DNA from: Streptomyces ficellus
Lineage (GTDB): Bacteria; Actinomycetota; Actinomycetes; Streptomycetales; Streptomycetaceae
Assembly (NCBI RefSeq): GCF_030406405.1
Contig: NZ_JAUEPL010000006.1
Span: 62,001-126,000, forward strand
Length of the DNA stretch: 64,000 bases
Direction of reading: 5' to 3'
The position numbers were made by a program, and so were the translations under genes. Below, piece after piece: positions 46,144 to 54,534 of this stretch (positions are counted from its first letter, which is position 1; every line of letters begins with the position of its first letter). Under the pieces are notes generated by a model, which ran no database searches, was not told the DNA's origin, and worked only from the letters and a program-made list of their open reading frames with translations.

Positions 46144-47210
46144 AGGGTCACCGTCACACCCTCGCGGGCCGACCGCCGCGCCGCCTCAAGGACGTCCAGC
46201 GCGGCCGCCGCCTCATGGGCCGTGACCGGCGGAGCCGTACCGTCGCGCAGGGCGGCTGCGATGCCCGCGTAGTACGCCGGGTAGTCGCCGGGCAGGGTCG
46301 GCACCGGCGTCCCGCCGCCCGTCAGGGGGGACTCGCCCGCGCCCAGGCGGCCCCACAGGGACTCCGGTTCGGTGCCCCAGCCCTCGGCGGGCCGCTTGCC
46401 CTCGCGCAGCGCCGCCTCCTGCGGGTCCAGGCCGTACTTGACGTACCCCGCCCGTGAGCCCAGCGCCCGGAAGCGCGGGCCGAGCTGGGCGGCGGTGGCG
46501 CTGACGTACAGATGGGAACGGACGCCGTTCGCGTGCGTGACCGCGATGAACGTGTCGTCGTCCGCCTCGGCGCCCGGGCGGCGTACGTCCGACTCCGCGT
46601 ACACCCGCACCGCGGGGCCGAACAGCACCAGCGCCTGGTCCACGACATGGCTGCCCAGGTCGTACAGCAGCCCGCCGAACTCCTCCGGCGCCCCCGACTC
46701 GCGCCAGCCGCCCTTCAGCCGCGGCCGCCACCGCTCGAAGCGCGACTCGAAGCGCTGGACGTTGCCCAGCTCGCCGCGCTCCACGAGGGAGCGGAGGGTG
46801 AGGAAGTCGTTGTCCCAGCGGCGGTTCTGGAAGACGGAGAGGAGCAGGCCCCGCTCCTCGGCGAGCGCCGCGAGCGCGCGCGCCTCCGCCGCCGTGCCCG
46901 CGACCGGCTTGTCGACCACGACCGGCAGACCGGCCTTGAGCGCGGCGGTCGCCAGCGGGACGTGCGTCTTGTTGGGCGAGGCGATCACGATCAGGTCCAG
47001 CTCGCCGGCCCGCTCCCACAACTCGTCGGGCGACGCCGCGCACCGCACGTCCGGGAACCGGGTACGGGCCTGCTCCTGCCGCGCCGGGTTGGACGTGACG
47101 ACCGTGTCGAGGGCCAGGCCCTCGGTCGCGGCGATCAGCGGAGCGTGGAAGACGGAGCCCGCGAGGCCGTAGCCGACGAGTCCGACGCGCAGGGTGCCAG
47201 TGCCTGTCAT
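46140..47210 (-). CDS. Gfo/Idh/MocA family oxidoreductase
   Basis: A 356-residue NAD(P)-dependent oxidoreductase. The Rossmann motif is VGLVGYGLAGSVFHAPL, followed by LIVIASPNKTHVPLA and the conserved cofactor/sugar-binding PVVVDKPVAGTAAEA. The C-terminal domain has GGLLYDLGSHVVDQAL with the catalytic-type His. Such enzymes act on sugars, inositol or sugar derivatives. The start is taken at the ATG 47210; GTG 47219 is possible. It is divergent from the ROK regulator, which may control it and the UPF0303 gene. Confidence 0.92.
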   Translation of the reverse strand: MTGTGTLRVGLVGYGLAGSVFHAPLIAATEGLALDTVVTSNPARQEQARTRFPDVRCAASPDELWERAGELDLIVIASPNKTHVPLATAALKAGLPVVVDKPVAGTAAEARALAALAEERGLLLSVFQNRRWDNDFLTLRSLVERGELGNVQRFESRFERWRPRLKGGWRESGAPEEFGGLLYDLGSHVVDQALVLFGPAVRVYAESDVRRPGAEADDDTFIAVTHANGVRSHLYVSATAAQLGPRFRALGSRAGYVKYGLDPQEAALREGKRPAEGWGTEPESLWGRLGAGESPLTGGGTPVPTLPGDYPAYYAGIAAALRDGTAPPVTAHEAAAALDVLEAARRSAREGVTVTL

Positions 47211-47223
47211 GGGTTTCACTTAA

Positions 47224-47236
47224 GCAACGCTGTTGC
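47224..47236. promoter_or_regulatory. Inverted repeat between oxidoreductase and ROK gene
   Basis: GCAACGCTGTTGC is a short palindrome (5-bp arms, 3-base centre) midway in the 53-bp divergent gap. Its place fits an operator for the adjacent ROK repressor. Not supported beyond position and symmetry. Confidence 0.4.
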
Positions 47237-47263
47237 CAAAGTGCAAGCGGGCGGGACAATGGC

Positions 47264-48334
47264 GTGGTGAACAGCAATACGGGCGTCAACCTGCCGGCGC
47301 TGCGGAGCCACAACGCCGCGCTCGTACTCAACCTGCTGCGTACGGCGGGTGAGGACGGCGTCAGCCGGCTGGACCTCGCCGAGCGCACCGGACTCACCCC
47401 GCAGGCCGTCAGCAAGATCACCGGCCGGCTCCGGGCCGAGGGCCTCGCCGTGGACGCGGGCCGCCGCGCCTCCACGGGTGGCAAGCCGCGCACCGTGCTG
47501 CGCCTCCTCCCCGGCGCCGCCCACGCCGTGGGCCTGCACCTGGACCGGGACGAGCTGACGGCCGTGCTGGTGGACCTGTCGGGCACCGTCATCGAGGCGA
47601 ACGTCGTCCCGCTGGACCTGGGCGCGGGCGCCGAGGTGGTCATGGAGGTGGTGACGGGCGAGGTCGCCGCCCTCGCCACCGACACGGTCCTCGGCGTCGG
47701 GGTCGCCATGCCCGGCCCGCTCGACCACGCGGCGGGCGTACCGCACCGGGTGACCCGGTTCCCCGAGTGGGACGGCTTCCCGCTGCGGGACGCGCTGGCC
47801 GCGCGCCTGCGGCTCCCGGTGGTGCTCGACAAGGACACCAACGCGGCGGCGCTCGGGCTCGCCCTGCGCGGGGCGGGCGCGGACTCCTTCGCGTACCTCC
47901 ATCTCGGTACGGGGCTGGGCGCGGGGCTCGTCCTGGGCGGCGCGCTGTACCGGGGCGCGCGCACGGGGGCGGGGGAGTTCGGGCACCAGACCATCCAGCT
48001 GGACGGCCCGGTGTGCGGGTGCGGTGGGCGCGGCTGCCTGGAGGCGCTGTGCCTGGCGGCCGTCGCGCGGGGCGACCTGGCGGGGGCGGCGCGGGTGCTG
48101 GGCGCCGGGGCGGCCAACCTCGTCAGCCTCCTCGACATCGACCGCGTCCTGCTCGGCGGGCGGATCGTGACCGGCGCCGCGGAGCCGTTCGTACGCGGCG
48201 TGCGCGCCGTCCTCGAAGAGCGCGCCCGGCGCGGGGGCGAGCCGGTGGTGCCGGTCGCCCTGGCACAGGACTCGGCCCACCCGGTCGCGGAAGGCGCCGC
48301 GCAGCTGGTCCTGGCACCGGTATTCGGGCGCTGA
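47264..48334 (+). CDS. ROK family transcriptional regulator
   Basis: A 356-residue protein. The N-terminal winged helix is LVLNLLRTAGEDGVSRLDLA with TGLTPQAVSKITGRLRAEGL. The sugar-kinase-like domain has GVGVAMPGPLD, LDKDTNAAALG, LGTGLGAGLVLGG and the zinc motif CGCGGRGCLEAL (about residues 249-260). ROK repressors release DNA on binding a sugar or sugar phosphate. The gene faces a Gfo/Idh oxidoreductase. Starts GTG 47264 or 47267. A minisatellite begins right at its stop codon. Confidence 0.92.
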   Translation: MVNSNTGVNLPALRSHNAALVLNLLRTAGEDGVSRLDLAERTGLTPQAVSKITGRLRAEGLAVDAGRRASTGGKPRTVLRLLPGAAHAVGLHLDRDELTAVLVDLSGTVIEANVVPLDLGAGAEVVMEVVTGEVAALATDTVLGVGVAMPGPLDHAAGVPHRVTRFPEWDGFPLRDALAARLRLPVVLDKDTNAAALGLALRGAGADSFAYLHLGTGLGAGLVLGGALYRGARTGAGEFGHQTIQLDGPVCGCGGRGCLEALCLAAVARGDLAGAARVLGAGAANLVSLLDIDRVLLGGRIVTGAAEPFVRGVRAVLEERARRGGEPVVPVALAQDSAHPVAEGAAQLVLAPVFGR

Positions 48335-48785
48335 CCGGGTCGGGATGACCCGGTTTGGTCCCTGCCCCGGTTTGGACCCACACCCCGTTTGGGCTCTGCC
48401 CGGGTTCGGGCCTCCACCGCGTTTGGGCTCTGCCCGGGTTCGGGCCTCCACCGCGTTCGGGCCTCCACTGCGTTTGGGCACTGCCCCGGTTCGGACCCCC
48501 GCCGCGTTGGGGCGCTGCCCGGGTTCGGGCCGCCACCCCGTTTGGGCTCTGCCCCGGTTCGGACCTCAACCCCGTTTGGTCCCTGCCCGGTTCGGGCTCT
48601 GCCTCGGTTCGGTCCCTCGACCCGGTTCGGGCCCCTACCCCGATTGGCCCCTACCCCGTTGGCCCCACCCCGTTTGGCCCCTGCGCCGGTTCGGGCTCAG
48701 ACCGGTTTGGGCCCCGGTCCCGTTCGGGCCCCGACCCCCTTCGGGCCGCGACCCGGTTAGGCGCTGACCCGGTCCCGGTTCTGAC
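48333..48785. repeat. About 25 tandem copies of a degenerate 17-bp repeat
   Basis: From the ROK stop onward, units such as CGGGTTCGGGCCTCCAC and CGCGTTTGGGCTCTGCC follow each other with a 17-base period for about 450 bases. Two unit types alternate in the first half and become more degenerate at the right end, with a few 14-18-base units. Because 17 is not a multiple of 3, all three frames spell the same shifted repeat; the open frames here are not genes. Between 48786 and 48926 no gene is seen. Confidence 0.85.
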
Positions 48786-48926
48786 CGGCCGCGATTACGA
48801 TCTTGCGCTGATCGGGCGGACGCGTGCCGCCGTACGGCGGGATGTGGCCGCCGAGTCGATGGGCGGCCCGGCTCGCGTGGGAGGTTCTCGGGGCACGACT
48901 GTCCACGCCGCCGGCAAAGGTTCCCC

Positions 48927-49763
48927 ATGCGACTGCGTCACGTCACCGCCCTCGCAGCCACCGCCACGGCCGCTGCCACCGTCTTCACGCTCAGCCCGGC
49001 GGTGGGCCTCGCCCCGGCCCACGCCTCCGCCGGGGCACAGGCCCAACTCCACGCCCCCGCCCGCCACGAGCGGGCCGCGCAGCGTGACAGTGCCGCTGCC
49101 GATCCCGGGGGCTTCGGGGTGGCCGTGCCCGATCGGCAGCCCACCTGTGGGGATCCCTCCGCCGCCGAGTTCCCCATCCGTACCCGTATCAGCGGTGGCC
49201 CCGATGCCTACCGTCCCGGCGGCGGGTTCCACGCATGGCAGGTCGAGCTGACCAACACCACCTCCGAGCCCTGCGGCAACATCCACCCCGTCATCGTGTT
49301 CACCGACCGGACCCGCGCCCTGCGCCCGGCCCAGATCCAGCTGGAGTTCTACGAGGGCGCCGGCAGCGGCCGCCACTACCCCGTCACCGTCGAGAAGACC
49401 GACGAGAGCGAAATCGTGGGCGTCCTCGACGACATCGCCGGCGGCTTCCCCGGCTTCACCGTCCCGCCCGGCCGGACCGTCACCGTGCCCGTACGCCTCG
49501 CCTTCACGTCCGACGCCCGGCCCGACACGATCACCGCCAACGCCGCGATCGTCCAGCGCCGGGGCGACGACGGGGACTGGGTCGGCGCGTCCGCCGACTA
49601 CCGGTTCACGCTCGTGGACGACGAGCCCGCCAGCGAGACCGCCGAGGAACTGCCCAGCACCGGCCGGAACGTCCTGCTCGTCGCCGGGGCGTCGGCCATC
49701 GCCTTCCTCCTCGGCGCCGGAACGCTGTCGCTGGCGGGCCGGCTGCGCGACCGCAACAGCTGA
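48927..49763 (+). CDS. Secreted LPXTG-anchored surface protein
   Basis: A 278-residue protein. A signal peptide (RLRHVTALAATATAAATVF ... AHASA) is followed by a Cys-containing beta-rich domain (QVELTNTTSEPCGNIHPVIV, GFTVPPGRTVTVPVRL). The C-terminus is a sortase signal: ELPSTG (about residues 241-246), a hydrophobic helix VLLVAGASAIAFLLGAG and a basic tail GRLRDRN. It should be joined to the peptidoglycan. The class F sortase gene 2.5 kb downstream is a candidate enzyme, though class E sortases elsewhere are also possible. Confidence 0.85.
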   Translation: MRLRHVTALAATATAAATVFTLSPAVGLAPAHASAGAQAQLHAPARHERAAQRDSAAADPGGFGVAVPDRQPTCGDPSAAEFPIRTRISGGPDAYRPGGGFHAWQVELTNTTSEPCGNIHPVIVFTDRTRALRPAQIQLEFYEGAGSGRHYPVTVEKTDESEIVGVLDDIAGGFPGFTVPPGRTVTVPVRLAFTSDARPDTITANAAIVQRRGDDGDWVGASADYRFTLVDDEPASETAEELPSTGRNVLLVAGASAIAFLLGAGTLSLAGRLRDRNS

Positions 49764-49866
49764 CCCCGCTCTCGCCGGGGGTACACGGCCGGGTGAAGAT
49801 CACCTCATCGTGATTACCCTGGGGGCGTCGCCACAGCGCTGTCGCGGCGTCCCCAGTACGCATGCA

Positions 49867-49892
49867 CGTCACACGTACGCGCGTCACACGTA
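49867..49892. repeat. 11-bp direct repeat upstream of the HAD gene
   Basis: CGTCACACGTA occurs at 49867-49877 and 49882-49892, 15 bases start to start, in the HAD promoter region. It may be an activator or repressor site. Confidence 0.5.
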
Positions 49893-49925
49893 TCTGTACG
49901 GTCTGTACGGCAGGAGTCCCGCCCC

Positions 49926-50705
49926 ATGGCAGAGCGCAAGCCGATCGAATCCTGGCTCACCGACATGGACGGTGTCCTCATCCACGAGGGCGTTCCGATC
50001 CCCGGCGCCGACGCCTTCATCAAGAAACTGCGGGATGCGGAGAGGCCCTTCCTGGTCCTCACCAACAACTCCATCTACACCGCCCGCGACCTGCACGCCC
50101 GCCTCGCCCGCATGGGCCTGGACGTGCCCGTCGAGAACATCTGGACGTCCGCCCTGGCCACCGCCCAGTTCCTGGACGACCAGCGGCCCGGCGGCACGGC
50201 GTACGTCATCGGCGAGGCCGGGCTGACGACGGCCCTGCACGACATCGGGTACATCCTCACCGACCACGACCCGGACTACGTCGTGCTCGGCGAGACCCGT
50301 ACGTACAGCTTCGAGTCCCTCACCAAGGCGATCCGGCTCATCAACGCCGGGGCGCGGTTCATCTGCACCAACCCCGACGAGACCGGCCCGTCCGCCGAGG
50401 GGCCGCTGCCCGCCACCGGCTCGGTCGCCGCGCTGATCACCAAGGCCACCGGCAAGGACCCGTACTTCGCGGGCAAGCCCAACCCGCTGATGATGCGCAC
50501 CGGTCTGAACGCCATCGGCGCCCACTCCGAGACGAGCGCCATGATCGGCGACCGGATGGACACCGACGTCCTGGCCGGCCTGGAGGCGGGCATGGAGACC
50601 TTCCTGGTGCTCACCGGCCTGACCGGCCCGGCGGACGTGGACCGCTATCCGTTCCGCCCCTCGAACATCGTCGACTCGATCGCCGACCTGGTGGATCGCA
50701 TCTGA
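49926..50705 (+). CDS. HAD-IIA family phosphatase (NagD-like)
   Basis: A 259-residue haloacid dehalogenase-fold hydrolase. The nucleophile motif is WLTDMDGVLIHEG (D13, D15), motif II is FLVLTNNS, and motif IV is IGDRMDTDVLAGLEAGM. The type IIA cap lies between. NagD-type enzymes dephosphorylate nucleoside monophosphates and sugar phosphates. CAGGAG precedes the ATG by 9 bases. A 14-bp direct repeat follows the stop. Confidence 0.92.
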   Translation: MAERKPIESWLTDMDGVLIHEGVPIPGADAFIKKLRDAERPFLVLTNNSIYTARDLHARLARMGLDVPVENIWTSALATAQFLDDQRPGGTAYVIGEAGLTTALHDIGYILTDHDPDYVVLGETRTYSFESLTKAIRLINAGARFICTNPDETGPSAEGPLPATGSVAALITKATGKDPYFAGKPNPLMMRTGLNAIGAHSETSAMIGDRMDTDVLAGLEAGMETFLVLTGLTGPADVDRYPFRPSNIVDSIADLVDRI

Positions 50706-50708
50706 TCA

Positions 50709-50736
50709 GTGCTGCCCGATCGGTGCTGCCCGATCG
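50709..50736. repeat. 14-bp tandem duplication after HAD stop
   Basis: Two exact adjacent copies of GTGCTGCCCGATCG begin 4 bases after the HAD stop codon. Part of the stop-adjacent repeat pattern in this window. Confidence 0.8.
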
Positions 50737-50816
50737 GCCCTACCGGACGGTAGCCGCCCGTCTGCGGATGCGGAAAGCGGCGAACGGGGTGAACCTTGCA
50801 GTCCAGGAGGTTCACG

Positions 50817-51404
50817 ATGCGTTCAGCTCTGTTTGCTCTCCGTGCCGCGGGGGCGGCCACCGTCCTGGTGCCCCTGGCGGTGCTCGCACCGGCCGCCGGG
50901 ACCGCCCACGCCGGTGACGGCGAGGAGCGCGCCAAGGTGACGGCCCTGGTCGTCCCGGCCACCACCAAGCCCGGCGGCGACGTGGACATCCGGGTCCACG
51001 GCTGCGAGGGCAAGCACGGCTCGGTCAGGTCCAAGGCGTTCGTCGCCGACGCCGAACTGTCCGGCCGGGAAGGCAAGGGCAACCCGCTGTACGGCGACAC
51101 GACCGTCAAGTCGCACCTGGACTCCGGTACGTACCCGCTCACCGTCCACTGCGACGGCCGCGACCACCACGACGCGGGCCGCGTCCACGTCACCCACAAG
51201 CCGCCGCCCAGCCCGGTCGCGCCGGTCAAGGCGGGTGGCGGAGGCGCCGCGCTGGCCGCCGAAGCGCCGCCGAAGGGCGGCAGCACCGAACAGCAGGGGC
51301 CCAGCACCTCGCACACCGTGATCGGCCTGGTGCTGGCGGGCGTCGCGGCGGTCGCCGTCGCGTTGCGCAGCACCCGCCGCCGACGCCGTACCCGCGCGGA
51401 CTGA
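50817..51404 (+). CDS. Secreted protein with C-terminal membrane anchor
   Basis: A 195-residue protein. Signal peptide MRSALFALRAAGAATVLVPL ... AHAG, then a beta-type domain with two cysteines (RVHGCEGKHG, TVHCDGRDHH), a Pro/Gly linker (KPPPSPVAPVKAGGG), a membrane helix (VIGLVLAGVAAVAVAL) and a basic tail RSTRRRRRTR. AGGAGG at 50805-50810 gives a firm start. It is followed after two bases by the class F sortase gene, so it may be its substrate or partner, although no LPXTG-type motif is visible. Confidence 0.85.
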   Translation: MRSALFALRAAGAATVLVPLAVLAPAAGTAHAGDGEERAKVTALVVPATTKPGGDVDIRVHGCEGKHGSVRSKAFVADAELSGREGKGNPLYGDTTVKSHLDSGTYPLTVHCDGRDHHDAGRVHVTHKPPPSPVAPVKAGGGGAALAAEAPPKGGSTEQQGPSTSHTVIGLVLAGVAAVAVALRSTRRRRRTRAD

Positions 51405-51406
51405 CC

Positions 51407-52087
51407 ATGTCCACCACCTCCCCCTCGTCCTCCACCCGGAGTCCCGCCGGACACGGCCGGCTGCTCACCGGCGTGGCATGGGCCCTGCTGCTGCTCGGCC
51501 TGTGGCTGTGGGGCAAGGACGTCACGGCCGGCCCCGGCGGCCTGTCCGCCCCCACCACCGGTGACGTGGCCGCCGTGGGCCGCCCCCTGGGCGTCCCGCT
51601 GCCCTCGGCCCACGAACCGATGCGACCCGCCCCGCCCGAGCGCCTGGAGGTTCCGTCGCTGGGCATCACCGCCCCGGTCGTACGGCGCGGGCTGGACGCG
51701 TCCGGCGCGATAGAGCCGCCCCCGTACGATCAGGCGCACTCCGTCGGCTGGTTCCGCGACGGCGCCGAGCCCGGCACGGACGGCGCGGCCCTCATCGTCG
51801 GCCATGTGGACACCGAGACGAAACCGGCCGTCTTCTACGGGCTGAGCTCCGCCCGTCCCGGTGAACGGATCAAGGTGACCCGGGCGGACGGCTCGGTCGC
51901 CGAGTTCACCATCGACGACGTCCAGGTCTTCGCCCGGCACGAGTTCGACCCGAGGAAGGCGTACGGGCAGCGGCAGCCGGGCCGCGCCGAACTGCGCCTG
52001 ATCACCTGCGGCGGCACCTTCGACCGGACCTCCGGCGCCTACACGGCGAACGTGGTGGTGTCGGCGTACCTGACGGGAGCCTCATGA
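51407..52087 (+). CDS. Class F sortase
   Basis: A 226-residue sortase of the actinobacterial class F. One N-terminal membrane helix (LLTGVAWALLLLGLWLWG) precedes a Pro-rich linker and the catalytic domain: the His is in LIVGHVDTETKPAVF (about 131), the Cys is in LRLITCGGTFD (about 199), and an Arg follows at FDRTSG. It cleaves sorting signals and joins proteins to cell-wall peptides. It is coupled to the preceding gene. Confidence 0.92.
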   Translation: MSTTSPSSSTRSPAGHGRLLTGVAWALLLLGLWLWGKDVTAGPGGLSAPTTGDVAAVGRPLGVPLPSAHEPMRPAPPERLEVPSLGITAPVVRRGLDASGAIEPPPYDQAHSVGWFRDGAEPGTDGAALIVGHVDTETKPAVFYGLSSARPGERIKVTRADGSVAEFTIDDVQVFARHEFDPRKAYGQRQPGRAELRLITCGGTFDRTSGAYTANVVVSAYLTGAS

Positions 52088-52869
52088 CGGGTGGCCGGCC
52101 ACCTGGCCCGGCCGACGGCCCTCCCCCGGCTGTGCGGGGGACCCTACTCCCGGGCCGTCGACCGGGCCGGCCCTCGACCGTGTGACTCCGGGCCGCGGGA
52201 GTGGCCCGGCATCGCGCGGGAGGTCGGGGATGGTCCGGTGTGCCTGGCGCGGCTCCGCTCACTGTAGAGCGCGGTACGGGCCCACTCCAGAGGGCCGCCC
52301 GCCCGGGAACGCCGCGCCCCTGCGGGGCCCTGCTCGCCGCACGGCCGTACCCGAACGCCGTACCGCACCCACGGCCGTACCCGGGGCCGTACCCCCGAGG
52401 CGCCATACCGCGACAGCGCCGCCGCTGCCGACGCCATGGCCGAGAGGCCCCCGGCGCGCGGCCGGCGCTTCCCCTGTGCCGGACGGGGTCCCGTCCGGTC
52501 GTGGTCAGGCGCGGCGCTGCCCTTGACCACCGGCTCCGGGAGGGCGTCCGGCCGCCCCGGGGTGACCGACCGCTCGCCACTGCCGGGGGTGATCCGCCGG
52601 TGTGGGCGGGGCGCCTGAGCGGCGGCGGTGAGCCGGGCCGCGGTCTCCTACGGCACCGTGGTGGTGCCGGCGGCGCTGGCGGTGGTGGCCGGATCCCGCT
52701 GTGCCGCTCCGGCCGGGGCGGCGGTCCCCGCCAATCAGGCTCGCGACTGCTCCCGCGTTTCAGCCTCCGGAGCATGTACGGCACGGGTGCCGTCCTGGAA
52801 CGAAACTCCGGACGGCCCGGTGAGAGTTGACATGTGCTCACATCGGGGACGCGGGGCGGGCGGCAAAGG
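52088..52869. other. Gene-poor stretch before tRNA-Lys 1
   Basis: I see no supported gene in these about 780 bases. Frames open on both strands are Pro/Arg/Gly-rich with no ribosome site, and the + frame from 52628 runs into the tRNA gene. Repeated GGCCGTACCCG-like strings occur at 52350-52400. Confidence 0.5.
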
Positions 52870-52905
52870 CGCGAGGCCCCTCGTCCGTGGACGAGGGGCC
52901 TCGCG
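52870..52905 (-). terminator. Hairpin after tRNA-Lys 1
   Basis: CGCGAGGCCCCTCGT pairs perfectly with ACGAGGGGCCTCGCG across 6 bases, 6 bases past the tRNA 3' end on the minus strand. Confidence 0.8.
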
Positions 52906-52911
52906 TGTCTG

Positions 52912-52985
52912 TGCGCCGCCAGGGACTCGAACCCCGGACCCGCTGATTAAGAGTCAGCTGCTCTAACCAACTGAGCTAGCGGCGC
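52912..52985 (-). tRNA. tRNA-Lys (anticodon CUU), copy 1
   Basis: A 74-nt tRNA. Acceptor GCGCCGC pairs with GCGGCGC, discriminator A, no encoded CCA. Anticodon stem GCTGA/TCAGC holds loop CTCTTAA, so the anticodon is CUU. Identical to the copies at 56783 and 63632. Confidence 0.96.
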
Positions 52986-53200
52986 CTGCTGACCTGCGTA
53001 AGTTTACCCGACGCCCGGGCGTGGTCCGGACGGCCGGGCCTGCCGCCGCGCTGATCGTCGGCCGCTGTTCCGGCCTGTCGACTGGCCGTTTTTTCCCGTT
53101 CAACCGTCAAAATGCGATATGTCAGGACAGTTGAGACACTGACGCCCGTACGCAGCACGCGCCCGTACCGCAGCACGGGAAGACCCAGGAGGGGAACCGC

Positions 53201-54514
53201 ATGGCTGTACCGGTCTTCGAGGAGTACGAGCCCGCCGCCGACTGTCCCTGTGCCGGCTGCGCCCGGCAGCGGCGCGAGCTGGCGCTCGGCCTGGCCGTGC
53301 GGGCCGGCGGCCACCCCGCCGCGCACGGCGCCCGCCGGGCCCTGGTCCTGTTCACCGCGGCCGGGGTGGTCCTCGGCGGCGGAGGCGTCGGCGATGGCGG
53401 CGCGGTCGCCCTGGCCCAGCCGGGGCGCCCGTCCGGGGAGACGGGCGCCGCTCGGGTGAAGGACGACCCCGACGCGCCTACCCCGCAGGGCAGCGCCGGG
53501 CCCCTGCACGGCGGCGGGCGCCCGCACGCCGGGCCGACCAGCCAGGACACCGCCCCGGTCCTGCGCAAGTCCACGCGAGCCGAGATCATCAACCGCGCCA
53601 GGCGCTGGGTCGCCGAGAAGGTCCCGTACTCCATGGAGAGGTACTGGACGGACGGCTACCGCCAGGACTGCTCGGGCTTCGTGTCGATGGCCTGGAACCT
53701 CACCGGCAACGAATGGACCGGCACGCTGGGCCGGTTCGGCACCCGGATCGACCGGTCGGAGCTCCAGCCCGGCGACATCCTGCTCTTCCACAACCCGGCC
53801 GACCCGAACAGGGGCTCCCACGTCACCATCTTCGGTGGCTGGACCGACTACACGCGCACCACGTACATCGCCTACGAGCAGGCCCGGCCGCACGCCCGCA
53901 GGCAGGTCACCCCCATGGCGTACTGGAACAACTCCAGCCGTTATGTCGCCTACCGCTACAAGGGGTTGACCAGCGGCGACCCCGGGAATCCCGGCGCCCC
54001 CGGCGTCTCGGTGGCCTACCCCGGCCCGGTGTTCGGGCTGGGCGCGGCCAACGGCCACGTCACCCGGCTCGGGCGGATGCTCGTCGAGCGGGGCGGCGCG
54101 CGGTTCTACCGGTCAGGTCCCGGGCCGCGCTGGGGCGAGGCCGACCGGAGGGCCACGCGGGCCTTCCAGCGGGCGCAGGGCTGGACCGGGCGGGAAGCGG
54201 ACGGGCTCCCGGGGCCCCACACCTGGCGGCTGCTGGTGAACGGGCAGGGCCGCGACATCACCTCGGCGGCCTCGGCGCCCGCCTTCCCGGGGCGTGGCCA
54301 CTTCCGGCCCGGCCAGTCCAACAAGCACGTCGAAAGACTCGGCCGCCGGCTGGTGCAACGGGGCTTCGGCGCCCACTACCGGTGGGGCCCGGGGCCGCGC
54401 TGGACGGAGGCGGACCGGCGCAACGTCGAGGCGTTCCAGCGCGCGCAGGGCTGGCGCGGCGGGGCCGCCAACGGCTACCCGGGGCCCGAGACCTGGCGGC
54501 GGCTGTTCCGATGA
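53201..54514 (+). CDS. NlpC/P60-type peptidase with two peptidoglycan-binding domains
   Basis: A 437-residue protein. A Cys-rich N-terminus (ADCPCAGCARQRRE) precedes a hydrophobic segment near residues 45-70. The catalytic domain has QDCSGFVSMAWNLTG with the nucleophile Cys about 156 and GSHVTIFGGW with the His, plus an Asn/Glu later, as in NlpC/P60 hydrolases. Two repeats of about 70 residues follow, each with RFYRSGPGPRWGEADRRATR or HYRWGPGPRWTEADRRNVEA and GYPGPETWRRL, which fit peptidoglycan-binding domains. It likely cleaves stem peptides of cell wall or binds it. Its stop overlaps the next gene start (ATGA). Confidence 0.85.
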   Translation: MAVPVFEEYEPAADCPCAGCARQRRELALGLAVRAGGHPAAHGARRALVLFTAAGVVLGGGGVGDGGAVALAQPGRPSGETGAARVKDDPDAPTPQGSAGPLHGGGRPHAGPTSQDTAPVLRKSTRAEIINRARRWVAEKVPYSMERYWTDGYRQDCSGFVSMAWNLTGNEWTGTLGRFGTRIDRSELQPGDILLFHNPADPNRGSHVTIFGGWTDYTRTTYIAYEQARPHARRQVTPMAYWNNSSRYVAYRYKGLTSGDPGNPGAPGVSVAYPGPVFGLGAANGHVTRLGRMLVERGGARFYRSGPGPRWGEADRRATRAFQRAQGWTGREADGLPGPHTWRLLVNGQGRDITSAASAPAFPGRGHFRPGQSNKHVERLGRRLVQRGFGAHYRWGPGPRWTEADRRNVEAFQRAQGWRGGAANGYPGPETWRRLFR

Positions 54515-54534
54515 ATGATCACGAGGAGGCAGGG

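Noticed and set aside
48345..49251. Several overlapping frames through the 17-bp array
   Set aside because: They are produced by the tandem repeat, whose period is not a multiple of three, so each frame simply repeats the same peptide.
52201..52841. Long frames on both strands in the gap after the sortase gene
   Set aside because: Pro/Arg/Gly-rich, no ribosome site, no domain and mutually overlapping; no frame is favoured.
52628..52966. A GTG frame with a signal-peptide-like start before tRNA-Lys 1
   Set aside because: It reads into the tRNA gene, ending in the well-known false peptide PGTRTPDPLIKSQLL.
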